Notes: generated from the sequence alone by a model not told the origin. A stretch of 64,000 nucleotides of DNA from Hericium rajendrae (GCA_033439255.1 JAVRDV010000016.1:744001-808000), one strand, 5' to 3'; counted from the first letter of the stretch, positions 1 to 11,408 are shown. Program-made: numbers and translations.

Positions 1-646
1 ATGTGGACGGTTATACTACGGCACCTCTCGTGCCGTTGGTATACTGGTGTGATGATGTGGTTCCCTCCTTGAAGCTTGTGGGCTGTGTAAGGACGCACGG
101 GAACCGCGTGTACTTTTGACACGTTTCATCTGCCAGGTTCTAGGGATCGCCTCCGTGGCACGACAGGCCAAGAAAGCATGCGCATCGATACGAGGGGACT
201 TCTGATCTTTGCTAGATATCCATTGTCCTGCGAGAAGGTTTTCCTCGCCAGAGGAATTCTCATCGCAGGTTCGCTCCCATGAACAGTTTCGCGTTCTTGG
301 TATTGCAGCGGCTTTGGACTCTGAAGCAGCAGATAGAGTGACTGGACTGTCTTCCCTCCAACCTCGAGAACTGCGCATTCAAGCCTTGCCTGTCCCCTGC
401 CTGGATGCGATTTGCCTCGGTCTGCTCACACAGACTGGGGCTGCCCTTGGACGTGTTGCCAGTTGTTTGGAGCTCTGCCCTCTTCGTCAGAACGTCGAGG
501 CGCTTGCGTTCTCTTCCGCGTATTGTTTTATTGACCGAATGTTCGTTCCTTTTATGTGCTCCCCTCGTCCCTGCGTATCGTTGTTGCTGGCTTCTGCTCC
601 GCTACTCTGCGCTATCTCGCCCGTCCCACCCGAATCTCCACCACAG
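1..646 (+). other. probable 3' part of a long late intron of the DBP2-type helicase gene
   Basis: No helicase core coding sequence is visible here in any frame, yet the helicase resumes in mid-motif at 647 directly after a pyrimidine-containing acceptor ending in CCACCACAG. The simplest reading is that the whole stretch is the downstream part of one long intron placed just before the D-V-K-D-V-G-Y-V segment. Yeast DBP2 and its relatives are known for a conserved, unusually long intron late in the gene that takes part in autoregulation. A 155-residue open frame at 209-676 looks accidental. The donor lies outside the window, so the length is unknown. The alternative is a truncated helicase copy. 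Confidence 0.6.
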
Positions 647-1195
647 ACGTCAAGGATGTCGGATACGTTATCGTGAGTAGCTCATCTTATCTCAATTAAT
701 TCAAGCCACTCATTCTCGTTCCAGAACTACGACTTCCCTAATAATTGCGAAGATTACATCCATCGTATCGGTCGTACTGGCGTTAGTATCCCTTCCTCTT
801 CATTTATTACATCGCACTGACCGTCACAAATTTTTAGCGTGCAGGCTTGAAGGGTACTTCATTCACCTACTTCACCACCGACAATGCCAAGTCAGCGCGT
901 GAACTGTTGGCCATTCTACGTGAGGCGAAGGCAGACGTCCCGCCTCAGCTGGAGGAGATGGCGTCGTATGGCGGCGGCGGCGGCGGACGCAGTACGTTTA
1001 ACCGATTCCCAGCTATTCTACATTGACTGACATCTATCTTTAGGTCGTTACGGTGGTGGCGGCGGCGGTCGTGGTCGTGGTGGAGGCGGTGGTGGCCGAT
1101 TCGGTGGCGGCGGTGGTGGCTACGGTGGTGGCGGCGGCGGAGGCTACGACAGCGGGTACGGCAGCAGGGGCGGAGGCGGAGGCGACCGCTGGTAA
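647..1195 (+). CDS. DBP2: ATP-dependent RNA helicase DBP2/p68 family, 3' exons only
   Basis: Exons 647-672, 725-781, 838-991 and 1044-1195 join in frame. They give the end of the second RecA-like domain: a DVKDVGYVI segment, [22 protein letters not shown] (split by an intron after the HRIGRTG glycine), then [28 protein letters not shown] is helicase motif VI, which contacts ATP and couples hydrolysis to RNA unwinding. The C-terminus is a low-complexity RGG/GGY tail ending G-D-R-W, as in DBP2 and DDX5 relatives that act in mRNP remodelling and transcription-linked RNA folding. Motifs Q through V must lie upstream of the window. The three visible introns are 52, 56 and 52 nt. The identification rests on motif VI and the tail; DED1 is less likely because the [12 protein letters not shown] segment matches DBP2. 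Confidence 0.88.
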
Positions 1196-1883
1196 GCACT
1201 TCGCTTCGCAAGCCCAGTCGTTCGTTTCTGTCCGGTGTATGTGCGCTTTGGACATGTGTTTCGCTGCCTGTGTCTGTTACAATATGCTTCTGCTCTCTCG
1301 CTTGGTCGCATTCCCCTAGAGCACGTCATGGCATTTTTATATTCGCTTAGATTCTTGTAATTCGCATGCTTGCATGTCATGGATTCATGTTTCCATATTG
1401 TGATTGTGTGCCTGAGATGATGTTCTCACAAAACAGTGGAGGATATGAGTTGAGATCTTGGTATTCACGGATACGTCGAAGCCGCAACAGCCGGTCAATA
1501 CTTTGTTACTTGCCACTTTATTTAGTCTTCATCGAGCGACGAAGGAGTCGAGCTGGAGTTCTATCATTACGACCTGCGGGTAAGTGCTTGAGGGTGGACG
1601 CGGCAGAAATAGCGGTTTGAATATGTTGTCCCGGTGTACCGCTTCCCAGATATTTTCTCTCTCGATAACTTGTGCCGCATGAACACAAGATATTTACGTT
1701 AGAACATGATAGTATTCCGACAAAAAGTCAGACTTAATCAAGGCTTCATTGTAGCAAAAGACACGTGCGAAGAGACAGCAGGAGCACGTAACTGATGGAT
1801 AAGCGTACATACCTCGACAGTACCAAAAAGATTTGGTATACAGATACACAAGGATATACTTTCTAGATCAACCGCCGACGTCT
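1196..1883. other. intergenic, convergent 3' flanks
   Basis: This 688-bp stretch lies between the 3' ends of the helicase and of the alpha/beta-hydrolase on the opposite strand. It is AT-rich relative to the genes and should hold both 3' untranslated regions and poly(A) signals. Short open frames here show no conserved motif and no splice structure. I see no RNA gene or repeat. Confidence 0.6.
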
Positions 1884-3050
1884 TCAGAGATGTGCCGCGC
1901 CTGCGCCCTTCGACGCCACCAGCGCCTCCTCCCAGAAGAACTTGATCAGCTCCGCGCGCATCACGGGTGGATACTCGTGCCCAAAGCCCGCGAGCACCTG
2001 CACCTCCTTGCGCCCCGCGGGCCCGACGTCGAGCGCCTCCACGAACGCGCGCGATGCGTCCCACGGCACGATGGTGTCCTCTTTCCCGGAGAGCACGAGG
2101 ATGCGCTTGCCGGCCCACGTGGACGCGGGGGCGGCAGGCGGGTCGTGCTGCGCGATGAGCGCGCGGAGGCTCGAGGGGAGCGTCGGCGGCGCGAGGGCGA
2201 GGCCGTGGTATGTGGCGCGCGGGCCGATGAGGCGGTGGTAGTCTGGGCAGCCGATGATGGGGATGCCGATGCGGACGCGGGGTTCTGTGGGGTGGAGGTG
2301 AGGTTAGGCTAGGCTAGGCTGGGAAAAGAGGGAGACGTGCCATGGGCGAGGACGAGCCAGGTGGAGTGTCCGCCGAGGCTGATGCCGCTGACGACCCACT
2401 CGGCGACGGTGCGCTCGTCGTTCGGGAAGAGGTAGGCGGGGAGGAAGTCGATGACGAAGGAGACGTCGCGCGCGGTGCCGGCTGAAAGGGACAGGTTAGC
2501 CATTGCAAGGAGATCAGTTGTGAGGATACCAACTCTGCAGGCCGTACATATCGATCCTTGATGATGAATGTGCGATCAGCGAAAGATGAATTCTACAGAC
2601 AAAAGGAAAAACATACGCGTGCCGCTCGTTATGCTTCTCTTTTTCTGGGTCCTTGGTCCATCCCTCATTGCCAAGAGGGTCGATCGTCCTTTCGCCGTGG
2701 TTGCGGTGATCCTTGAGATTTAATCAAGACACCTCCAAGCACATCACGCAAAATCCACCTACGAAAGTGACCACCACGAACTCCCTCTGCTCCTGGCCGG
2801 CCTGTTTCTTGTCTTCCGCAAACTGAAATGCATCACGGGCAGTGTCGACCATCATTCTATGTCCCGACCGAGAAAGACGACCATGCAGGAAGATCAGCAC
2901 GGAGATCGGCTTGCCTGCGCTGAAGGCAGGCGCGCCAGTGCTAAAAGTAGCCGAGGAGACGAGGGAGGGAGGGTAATGGACGTGCACGGGAAGACCGGCG
3001 ACGTTGTATGTGTAGGTCGACATTCGGGTATCCTGCGTCGGGCTTGACAT
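1884..3050 (-). CDS. alpha/beta-hydrolase superfamily protein
   Basis: Five exons (3050-2763, 2711-2617, 2556-2534, 2481-2341, 2284-1884) give 315 residues. After a short N-terminus come a core strand and oxyanion region (ISVLIFLHGR), then DHRNHGER. The nucleophile elbow is GISLGGHS, with Ser as nucleophile in G-x-S-x-G-G. The acid is probably the Asp in GKEDTIVPWDAS and the base the His in GFGHEYPP, so the Ser-Asp-His triad looks intact. No signal peptide is visible, suggesting a cytosolic hydrolase of unknown substrate. The conserved segment T-G-T-A-R-D-V-S-F fixes the exon 3/4 junction. The last intron (2285-2340) has to be GC-AG: only a donor G|GCACGT keeps the frame into EPRVRIGIPIIGCPDY. 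The start is the first ATG after a divergent promoter; a second in-frame Met follows nine codons later. Confidence 0.88.
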
Positions 3051-3441
3051 TGTGAAATGAAAGCGTTCCGCGTATCGACACGAGGAGTATCTGTGGAATC
3101 TGTTATATGTTCAAATGAAAACTCTCGCCGAGCACTGGTGAAAGTTTTGAGCAAGAATCTCACAGATGGGATTCATGGACTTACGAAGACAACAATCGTG
3201 CGAATCGACTGGCGCCAGACTGGGACGCGTCGAAAAAACAGGCGCCCGACGCGTCGCGCACCGTGACCCGCGACCACGACGTCGGTGACCACAAACGTCG
3301 AGCACGAGCACGATCCATAACTTTTCATCCAGAGCTGTCGCATCTTTGTCAAGGACTGACTACAGTGAACTCTAACCTTCCTTTTTTTCGATTTCCAACC
3401 CACCCCAACCCAATTTCACCTGTAGGCACGTTCATTCAGCT
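3051..3441. promoter_or_regulatory. divergent intergenic region, shared promoter zone
   Basis: These 391 bp separate the start codons of the hydrolase (-) and the Alba-domain gene (+), so both promoters must lie here. Directly upstream of the Alba gene is a pyrimidine-rich tract (around 3375-3425) typical of fungal leaders. I see no clear TATA box and no ORF of interest. Confidence 0.55.
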
Positions 3442-4292
3442 ATGTCTACAGAGCCGCAGGACGTCGAGATTGCCCAGGAGGACCAGCCACTTGAGGCTCA
3501 TGAGATTCGCATAACTAACCATGGGAAGATAAATTCATGGGTTGATTTTGCACTCGAATTCTTTGAGGTGCGTCTCTAGACGTTGTTTCGTGCACAATGT
3601 TCAATTCTAGGGACTGCATATCTTTTACAGGCAAACGAGGAAAAGGCACTTGTATTTCACACCCTTCCAATAGCAAAGGACAAATCCAAGCAGGCAGAGG
3701 ATACAAATGGTGCTACTGCGACTGAAAACGCGGACATACGCGACGAAACCCCGAAGCAAGATGGTCGATCGAAGAATGCCAAGAAGCTGCATGCATCGAC
3801 AAGCCTAATTCCACGCCTGGTATCTGTGGTCGAGATCATCAAGAGGGAATATTTGAAGCAGATGGACTCGAAGCAGGCAATGCAGATGAGCGGGCTGCAT
3901 CAGTACAACGAAATCGGTGTCCTAGATGACGAGAGCGCGCAAGACGACAACGACGAAGACCGGGCGGAAGCAATTAGACGGGCTTTGGAAGGCACGAAGA
4001 AGTGCGTGTTTCAGAAATTGTTTGCAATACACTGACTCGAATGTATGGACAGTGTGAGGATCGAGAAGACGGCGTTCATGAGGGTGACATTGTGCCGAAA
4101 AGAGATCCCCGCGCTTGCACAGCAAGGTCGCACGTGAGTGAAAACTGCAGGGAAAAAACGGCTGTAAACTGACTTTTCTGTTGTGGCGGTAGATATCAGC
4201 AGCCTCAGAAACGAACGCTGAGCAAGTCGGCTCGGGGACGGCTGAAAAAACGGCTGAAGAAGGAGGGAGAAGCCACGATGAATGCTGACTAA
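3442..4292 (+). CDS. Alba-domain DNA/RNA-binding protein (Rpp25/POP6-like)
   Basis: Exons 3442-3567, 3631-4001, 4053-4133 and 4193-4292 give 225 residues. Near residues 20-42 is HEIRITNHGKINSWVDFALEFF, the first Alba strand and helix (I-R-I-T-x-x-G-K). The fold resumes with EEKALVFHT, then a second basic helix, SLIPRLVSVVEIIKREYLK, after a charged insertion rich in K, D and T. The third exon carries the last strands (VRIEKTAFMRVTLCRKE). The tail is strongly basic (RGRLKKRLKK), fitting nucleic-acid binding. Family members are subunits of RNase P/MRP or general RNA-binding proteins; the sequence does not say which. The acidic insertion around residues 55-130 makes it longer than archaeal Alba. 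The start ATG follows a pyrimidine-rich leader and gives a clean frame. Confidence 0.85.
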
Positions 4293-4589
4293 GCGGGGTA
4301 GCTAGCGTAGCGGAGTCTGTACAATCTCGGTGATTGCCGATAAGGACAGTTGTGAATCTGAATTGGGCGTGCTCCTCCCGCTCGCCGTCCTTGACGTCCT
4401 CCGACACCCTGTCCTCATCGTCCATCCCATTCGCCGACGCTCGGCACTGGCCTCCAGCCATCTGCAACCAACGCACTAAATACCTGTATCTTCGGACTCG
4501 TGCGGTGCTCCTCGAGGGACTCGACGGCCGTCATTGAGGCTCGCCTCTGTCCGAATTCGTCTTTCCTTCGAATAACGCCGCTGCGCCCG

Positions 4590-7500
4590 ATGCCCCGTCG
4601 AACCGCCTCCGCCGTCGCGCTCGCGACTCCTGCGGCATCCACACCACTTAGAGACCTCTCTGCTCTTCCCACATCCGACGACCCTTTCCATGCTGAGGTT
4701 GCCCTCCTCAGACGACAATGGAAGTGGGCGGCCTTCTCCCAGTTCTTCTACACCTTTGCGCCCCTCCTCGCCATGCCGGACGTCACTTTAACGGTCTGTC
4801 CATTTCACGTGTCCATCGCGTCCCATTTCGCGTCTCTGGGCCACCTGCGCACACTGGCAGGGTGGCACAGCGTACTGATCCCCGCATTCTCCCTCAGGAC
4901 GTCGAGGACGATTTGACGCGCTCGACGTCTATCGTACTACCGCGTATCATGCACAGACTATTGTACACCCTGTCGCCCGACCGCAGACTTACGTGAGTAC
5001 TACAACCCTATTCCCATCCCACATGTTTTCACTGTCTTCTGCTGCAGACTCGAGAACTGGCAAACTTCTCTGCGCAAGCAGTATGCGAAGCGTGATCCGC
5101 AGGCCAACCCAATAGGCCCGGAACCTATCGTGTCTCTGCCAACGCCCTCTCCTGAGCCCGAGGAACAAGAGCGGGAACAGGAACAGGAGCCCAAAGAAGA
5201 GCCAGAACAAACTGCAAAACCAGAGCCCGAGGCATCTACGGAACCTTCACGAGAGCAAACTAGTATAGAGGATGCCTCTGTGAATATCGACTCTCATATC
5301 AAGGAATCCACTCTAGAACCATCCATGTCTCGCGCTGAGACCGAACTCCGCTCTCTCAAAGCCGAGACGCGTGCAACCTCCTCTGTTGCCGTAGAAGTAC
5401 CCAAAGGCGAGAACGAGCCCGTCGAAGAGAGTAAAGATTGGCTACAGCTCCCGATGCTCGAGAAGCTCAACTCGATGTGGCTGCTGACGGAGTGGCAGTT
5501 TCACAAGCCGGCGAGGCTCAGGCAACTTATGAAGGATGATGATGAGACTGCTCAATGGGTGCGCAGAATTTATTTCTCAACGACAGGGCCTGGCACCTAT
5601 GGCCACATATACTCAATACTGATGCTGTCCCTTGTCCTATTCCCGTCTATCAGCGCATTGAACCCATTGGCTATGATTCCAAATCAAATGCATACTGGCT
5701 CATTGGTGGTAAGTCGTATTTCGCCCTCCACTGTCCTTCTCCGACTTACCATATACCCCATCAGCCGACCGCCTCTGGATCCAGCGTATGCCGCCAAAAC
5801 CTCCGAAAACGCTCAAGCGCAAGCGTCCCGCCGCAAAGGCAGCCGCCTCCAAGAAGTCCAAGCGTCCCGCTCCCGTCGCCGACGAGGAAGAATTTTATGA
5901 GGCCGCGCCCACGCCGTCGCCCAAAAAGCGCAAGGCTGTCCCTGTAGCCACGCCGACTAAGATCAAGATTCCGGCACGGAGTACACGCAAGGGCGCTGCT
6001 GCAGTGGCTGTTGAAGAGACGCCGTCGGGCCGCGGGTCGCGCGCGGCGAAGACGCAAGCAAACTTGAAGCTTGATCTGCAGGCGAAGGAGCTAGCGGAGC
6101 TGAAGCGACAGGCCGCAATGGAAGGGAGGAAGGGGCGCAGGGGCTCTGCGGCTGCTGTTGACGGCGATGCAGATGGGGAATTCAGCGGCTCTGCAGCCCC
6201 GACGAGGAGCAGCCCACGAAAAACACGGGGTCCGCCACCTGCGACTCCAGGGACGCGGGCGAGTGCGCGATTGAGGAGCTCGGGACGGAGGGATGAGGAC
6301 GAGGAGTGGCAGGAGATACCTGATGAATGGTTGATGGAGGGTGTCGAGGACGGTAAGACAGAGGGTCGGAAGGGAAAGGGTAAAGTGGTTGACACGGTGA
6401 CGGTGCCCAAGACGGGGTTGGAGAGCGATGATGAGTCGGTTAGCGAGTTGACTGAGCTGAGCGAACCTGAGGAGGATGCGGAGGAAGAAGAGGAAAAACT
6501 GCCCGTGGCGAAGTCTAAGCGGGCCGCGAACGGGAAGGGCGGTCGGAAGAGTGCTCGTACCAAGCGTGGGGTGGTGGTCAAGGACGAGGCTCGAGAGCCT
6601 GAACCTGAACCTGAGACCGTAGAGGATACAGAGCCTGCCGAGGAGCCGGAGCCGGAGTGGCGGCCGCCAGATGATTTCGTCGAATGGGAGACGGTAAGTC
6701 ATCACTGCTACGACCGTCCGATATATGTGCTCAAATTGATTTTGTCTCAGCTGTGCGTAACGTTGTCCGAATGGGAACACATCGCGGAACGGTTCGAGAA
6801 CGCGACGCATTATACGGAGAAGGCGCTTTACAAAGTGTTGTCACAGTACATCGTACCCAGCATAGTCGAGGAGCTTCGGGTTCGTCTCGAACTGCTACAC
6901 GTTCCCAGTTTTACGCCTAACATTGTATCTTCTTCCAGGAAATTGAGCGTCAGAAACGCTTGGAAGAAGCTGTTAGCCATCGCAAGCGTTCGTCTCGGCT
7001 GGCCATGAAGGAGACAGAAAAGGAGGAACAGAGGCTTGCCATTCAGCGTCAAGCAGAAGAGGAAGAGAAGATGGGCCGTGCGCGGAGGGCAGAGGCCCGG
7101 GCTAGGAAGGAGGAAGAGGAGCGCGAGAAGAGGGAGAGCGCAAGGGAGAAGCGAAGGCGCGATCGCGAAGAACGGGAGGAGAGGATTCGGCAGAGAGAGA
7201 TGGCCAAGGTGGAGGGCGGTGCCAGGTTCGTGTCCTGTTCTATGTACACGACTCACTAGTAAGACTGATTCATCGTCCAGTTCTAGCGCTGTCAGCACGC
7301 CCATCGACGTCGAGGCAGACGAGTCGCCCGCCCCCGCCCCTCGAGCTCGGAAGGCAGCGCGTCCATCGCGTCCCTCTCCTTCAAAGGCGGCTGCTCCGCC
7401 GACAGCAAGCGGGTCGCGGACCCCGTCTTCAACAGAGGACTGGGAGCTGGATTGCGAGATATGTTACCGACATGGCATTAATAAGGTCTGATCGTCTTGC

Positions 7501-8556
7501 TCTGGCTGGCTTTTCCTCGCTAATCAAGTGTTCTCGTGGTTAGGACGATGGCGTACCTCTGCTCTGCTGCGGTCGGTGCGGCAAGTGGCAGCATATCGCA
7601 TGTCACGATTACGCCGACCGCGCAGCTGGTCGGAAGAAGCGCAACTGGGATGTCGAGGAGTTCATATGCAAGCGCTGCCGCAGCAGTGCATATGCGACCA
7701 TGCAACACAATGGCTCAGCTCGTGGCTACCCAACAGGCTATGCTCAACCGTCTGGCTCGGGTCAGATGCCTTATGGTAGCTATGGCCAGGGCCAACCGAA
7801 CTCCTACCAGCCCTTTCCAGCGTCGTCCTCTATACCGTCCAGAACACACCCATCCCACACTGCCATTACATTTACGCATTATCAGCCCCAGCAACAAGGG
7901 TTCTCGAGAACGCCTGTAGCACAGGCGCAGCCCTTCACGCCCGCCCAGGGATATCCGTCGTCCAGCTATGGGGTTGATACTAGCGCGGCATCGAGGTCGG
8001 TTACGGATTATCACAATAGTATGGATTCGCGGGGCGGAGAACGTGGCACGCCTCAGCCCGTCGCGTCGGTGCGTTCTCATCAAATTCTTCCCTGGTTGCT
8101 GAGTATGCTCATTGTTATTTTGTTGCCTAGTTCGCACATCGCCCTTACGTTCCTAATGGTTCATCGTGGCCATCATCCGCCGATGGCCCATCTCATCAAC
8201 CCATCCAGCAGCTCCCCCATCAGCCCGTCCAACAACCAGTCTACCAGCCCGCTGGCGCGGCTGCGGCATGGAATGCCCCTCCTCTTAATGGCTACGGCCA
8301 CTACAACTCCAGCGCCGAACACAGCTCGGCTGGCCCTGGCCCAAGCTATGATCGCACCAGCTTGCCTCCCGCTTCTCATGCCCCCGTTGCCCCCTCTCCA
8401 TCACAGCAGTGGCAGCAGTCCTTCCCGGCCGCTCGTCAACCCCAGACCCAGGCCGGACCAGCACAGGCAATGAGCACCAACGCATATCCATCTTCCGCGC
8501 AAGAGCAATATCATTATTCGGCCAATTCTGTCCTTCCGCAACATAGAGGGTCGTAA
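4590..8556 (+). CDS. large PHD-finger chromatin protein (RSF1/CECR2-like, DDT/WHIM-type N-terminus)
   Basis: Ten exons (4590-4793, 4898-4992, 5048-5558, 5654-5708, 5765-6693, 6751-6879, 6939-7225, 7281-7485, 7544-8068, 8131-8556) give 1121 residues. The N-terminal helices (DDPFHAEVALLRRQWKWAAF) and the segment RIEPIGYDSKSNAYWLIG followed by A-D-R-L-W-I-Q-R resemble the DDT/WHIM region of ISWI-partner remodelling subunits. A long lysine-rich, acidic middle suggests nuclear localisation. A coiled-coil (EIERQKRLEEAVSHRKR and the following E/R-rich stretch) precedes a C4HC3 PHD finger near residues 810-865 (C-E-I-C, C-C-G-R-C, H-I-A-C, C-K-R-C), likely a histone H3 tail reader. The C-terminus is Q/P/S-rich and disordered. 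The start is the ATG nearest the conserved region; an in-frame ATG-less extension exists upstream. The exact subfamily is inferred. Confidence 0.82.
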
Positions 8557-8795
8557 GGCGGTAATAGATAGGAGCAGGTACTTGTGGATGGGGTACGGTG
8601 GTAATGGTGTTTATGGGTGTGCGGTTCCCCGTTGTTTAATGTTGTAGAGCGTCTTGTCCATACTTGTGTGTAATTTATTTTTGGTTTCACTGGTATATTC
8701 GATGCTGGATGGAATGAGGTGCTATACATGCGGCGTGCTAAGATCTATTTCGGACATTGTGCGGTAATTTAGAAGAAAAGAGGAATAAATCCGGG

Positions 8796-9674
8796 CTAGC
8801 GGATGTACTCGTACATCTTGAACTTAGGCGTGACAAAGGGGAACGGGTCGTCCCACGACGCTTGGTCCCTGTCTAAATGTGAGGGCTGTTGGTACTACTA
8901 TATGCGTGAAAAACGCACTCTAGAGGACCCAATATCCGCATCCCTCTGACATGCGTGTCCTTGCCGTTCATGTGGTTCGTAAGGATGATGACCTGCAGAA
9001 TATATGCGTGGACCGGTTTGCTGGACCCATCAATCAGTTTGCAATTCTGAGGTCAAAGGCGAACATGCACGCACAAGCCCTCGCCGTCGTCCCCTGGCTC
9101 GGCGGATACGTCGAAGGTGATCCAGCCGTCGGGCTTGTCGAGGGTCACGGCGCGGACCTCTTGCAGGTCGCCGGGGCTGGTGCCCGCGCGGACTGAGAGC
9201 GCGGCGGGCGTGTAGGAGTCGTCTTGCGGGAAGCAGAGGAACAGGCTTATTTTCTGGAGAGAACTTAGTCAGGGAGGATGAAGGGACATGGGTGCGAGCT
9301 GCGTACCTGAATCGCCATTTTCCTCGGAAACTCGAGCGTTACGAAGTGCGGTTGTGGGCCATCCGAGCTGGGCATATCGTCAACTTCCTGTTGGATCAGC
9401 TAGTTCATGGTGAGATGCGCACTGCCAGAATGTATCTGGGTCATCATCTTGCAGACAGTCTGGCCCGAAGCCGAACTTGAAGGACGAGACGGACCACTTC
9501 GCGAAGTGGCCTATGTCCGGCCATGGGAGAACGGGCGGCTTTCGTCCTGTAATAGTGGCTGTTTGAGTAAATTCGCTGAACGAGGTCTGATGCGCGCGTA
9601 CCTGTGTGGACGAGAGGGAGGCCGTCGTTGATCGTATTCGGGGTGATCGCGACGGAGGTTGGGACGCTAGACAT
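8796..9674 (-). CDS. APC10: anaphase-promoting complex subunit 10 (DOC domain)
   Basis: APC10/DOC1 gives processivity to ubiquitination by the APC/C by helping to bind D-box degrons. Exons 9674-9602, 9546-9423, 9367-9307, 9254-9075, 9020-8919 and 8868-8796 encode a DOC domain: GHFAKWSVSSFKFGFG, LQDDDPDTFW, SDGPQPHFVTLEFPRK, DSYTPAALSVRAGT, then VIILTNHMNGKDTHVRG. The protein ends in Ile-Arg, the IR tail that docks APC10 on CDC27/APC3. One anomaly: as written, exon 4 has an extra T near 9240 (CTGTTTCC), which shifts the frame between KISL and the QDDSYTP segment. Without that base the protein is 203 residues and every other junction is in phase. A divergent promoter is shared with UBA4. Confidence 0.87.
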
Positions 9675-9858
9675 GATGCGTGGATGACTGATGGCACGCG
9701 CGACGCGACGCGTCGGAAGTGACGATGCTGACTTGGTTTCTTGCCTCCGGATCCTACTCGCGACAACTGAGCTTGCAGCTTGGAACCAAATTGTTGATAC
9801 AAGCGTGCTCGGGACGGTAGGTTTATGACCGTGACATGGCTGTGTTAGTCTAACCTTG
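9675..9858. promoter_or_regulatory. short divergent promoter region between APC10 and UBA4
   Basis: Only 184 bp separate the two start codons, so the two promoters overlap or are shared. Part of the UBA4 5' end could also lie here as an unrecognised first exon, because the UBA4 N-terminus is shorter than usual. No clear TATA box is seen. Confidence 0.5.
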
Positions 9859-11408
9859 ATGCAGTCAACAGGAATGGATGGTAGTCTAAGACATCTTGAC
9901 GATTACCGACGTTATGGTCGGCAAATGATCCTAGATGGCTTCGGCCTACCAGGTATGTGTCTAAATTCTGCCAATGGCTCAATAGATGTTCAAATTTGAT
10001 GGCAGGCCAGCTGAAATTGCAGCAAGCTTCCGTCGTCGTCGTAGGTGCGGGTGGCCTTGGCTGTCCAGCCCTTCAATATCTTGCTGCTGCAGGGGTCGGT
10101 ATGCTGCGACTTTTCTGTGCGAAACCTTGAACATGTCCCTGACCTTTTCTCTGTATGAAGGGCGAATCGGGATAATTGACCATGATGTCGTCGAGCTGTC
10201 AAACCTGCAACGGCAAATCCTCCATACCGAATCCCGCCTCGGAATGCCCAAGGCCCAATCCGCCGCTGAAGCTCTCAAAGAGTTCTGTCACTATGCATTC
10301 TCCATTTCTTCATTCAATATATTTCCTGACCTCAGCCAATCACAGAATCAACTCACGCGTCCAAATCGACGCCATCGCCTCCGCCCTCAGCCCCGCGAAC
10401 GCCATCCCATTGCTCAGTCCCTACGACATCATCCTCGACTGCACCGACAACGCACCAACACGCTACCTGCTCTCCGATACTGCTGTCCATCTCGGGAAAC
10501 CGCTCGTGAGCGGTGCGGCGCAGAAGTACGAGGGCCAGCTCTGCGTGTACAATCTGGGTGAGAACGGTCCATGCTACCGTTGCCTCTTCCCCAAGCCTCC
10601 GGCTCCTGAGCTGGTGGGATCGTGTGCGGAAACGGGGATCCTTGGGGCCGTGACGGGCATTATTGGAAACCTGCAGGCTCTGGAGGCAATCAAGATTATC
10701 ACTGGTTTGCACGGTCCGTCCTTCACCCATGCTTCTCTGGGTTTCGTCTGACTCGTGGGGCTTAGACGAAAAGCCAACGCTGCTCATGTACTCTGCGCTG
10801 GGATTCCCGCCTTTTCGAAGTATCAAGCTGCGGACGCGAAGGCCGACATGTCCGGCTTGTGGCGTCGAGGGCGAGAAGGTCGGTCGGATCGAAGACTTGG
10901 ATTATGTGCAGTTTTGCGGCGGGGAGCGGCCGGACTGGGAGAAGTTGGGGCTGATACCAGGGAGCGCCGATACGAGGATACGTGCTTCGGTCAGTATATC
11001 ATCTCTATCAGCTTTCATGAACGTGACGACGTGCATATAGGACCTCAGCGCTGCATTGGCCGGTAACGGCAACGTTCGAATAATTGATGTTAGACCGAAG
11101 ACGGAATTTGGCATCTGTCATCTGCCGGAGTCCAAGCGTATGTTATCAATAGCTTTTCTTTGCTGCATCATCTCAGATCTAGACCTGCAGATATACCACT
11201 AAATGACCTTGTCGCTAATCCTGAAACCTATGTGGAAGGCAACGCGGCATCGTTGTCAGAGATATATGTGGTTTGTCGACTGGGCAACGACTCCCAGATC
11301 GCTGCAAGTGCTCTGAGAGAGGCAGCTCCAGGCATTGTGGTGAAAGACCTGATCGGAGGCCTACAAGCATGGTCTCAGGATGTTGATCGTAATTTTCCGA
11401 TGTATTAG
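9859..11408 (+). CDS. UBA4: E1-like sulfur-carrier activating enzyme with rhodanese domain (UBA4/MOCS3)
   Basis: UBA4 adenylates the C-terminus of Urm1 and passes sulfur to it for tRNA wobble-uridine thiolation; in many eukaryotes it also serves MOCS2A in molybdenum-cofactor synthesis. Exons 9859-9952, 10006-10098, 10161-10286, 10336-10713, 10766-10989, 11041-11137 and 11191-11408 give 409 residues. Visible are [16 protein letters not shown], the nucleotide loop [44 protein letters not shown], zinc ligands in CYRCLFP and CPACG, and the adenylation-domain cysteine region [14 protein letters not shown]. The C-terminal rhodanese domain has the active-site loop VCRLGNDSQ. The usual N-terminal coiled-coil is nearly absent, so a first exon may be missing. 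The intron 3 donor (TCT|GTCACT) is weak. Confidence 0.93.

Noticed and set aside
209-680. Overlapping open frames on the plus strand before the helicase exons
   Set aside because: They match no helicase motif, end at the known splice site region and have no conserved composition; best seen as chance frames in an intron.
945-1319. Ala/Thr-rich and His/Arg-rich frames opposite the helicase tail
   Set aside because: They are shadows of the Gly-rich RGG coding repeats in other frames.
5895-6810. Long minus-strand frames inside the PHD-finger gene
   Set aside because: They run antisense through a verified plus-strand exon and show only low-complexity composition.
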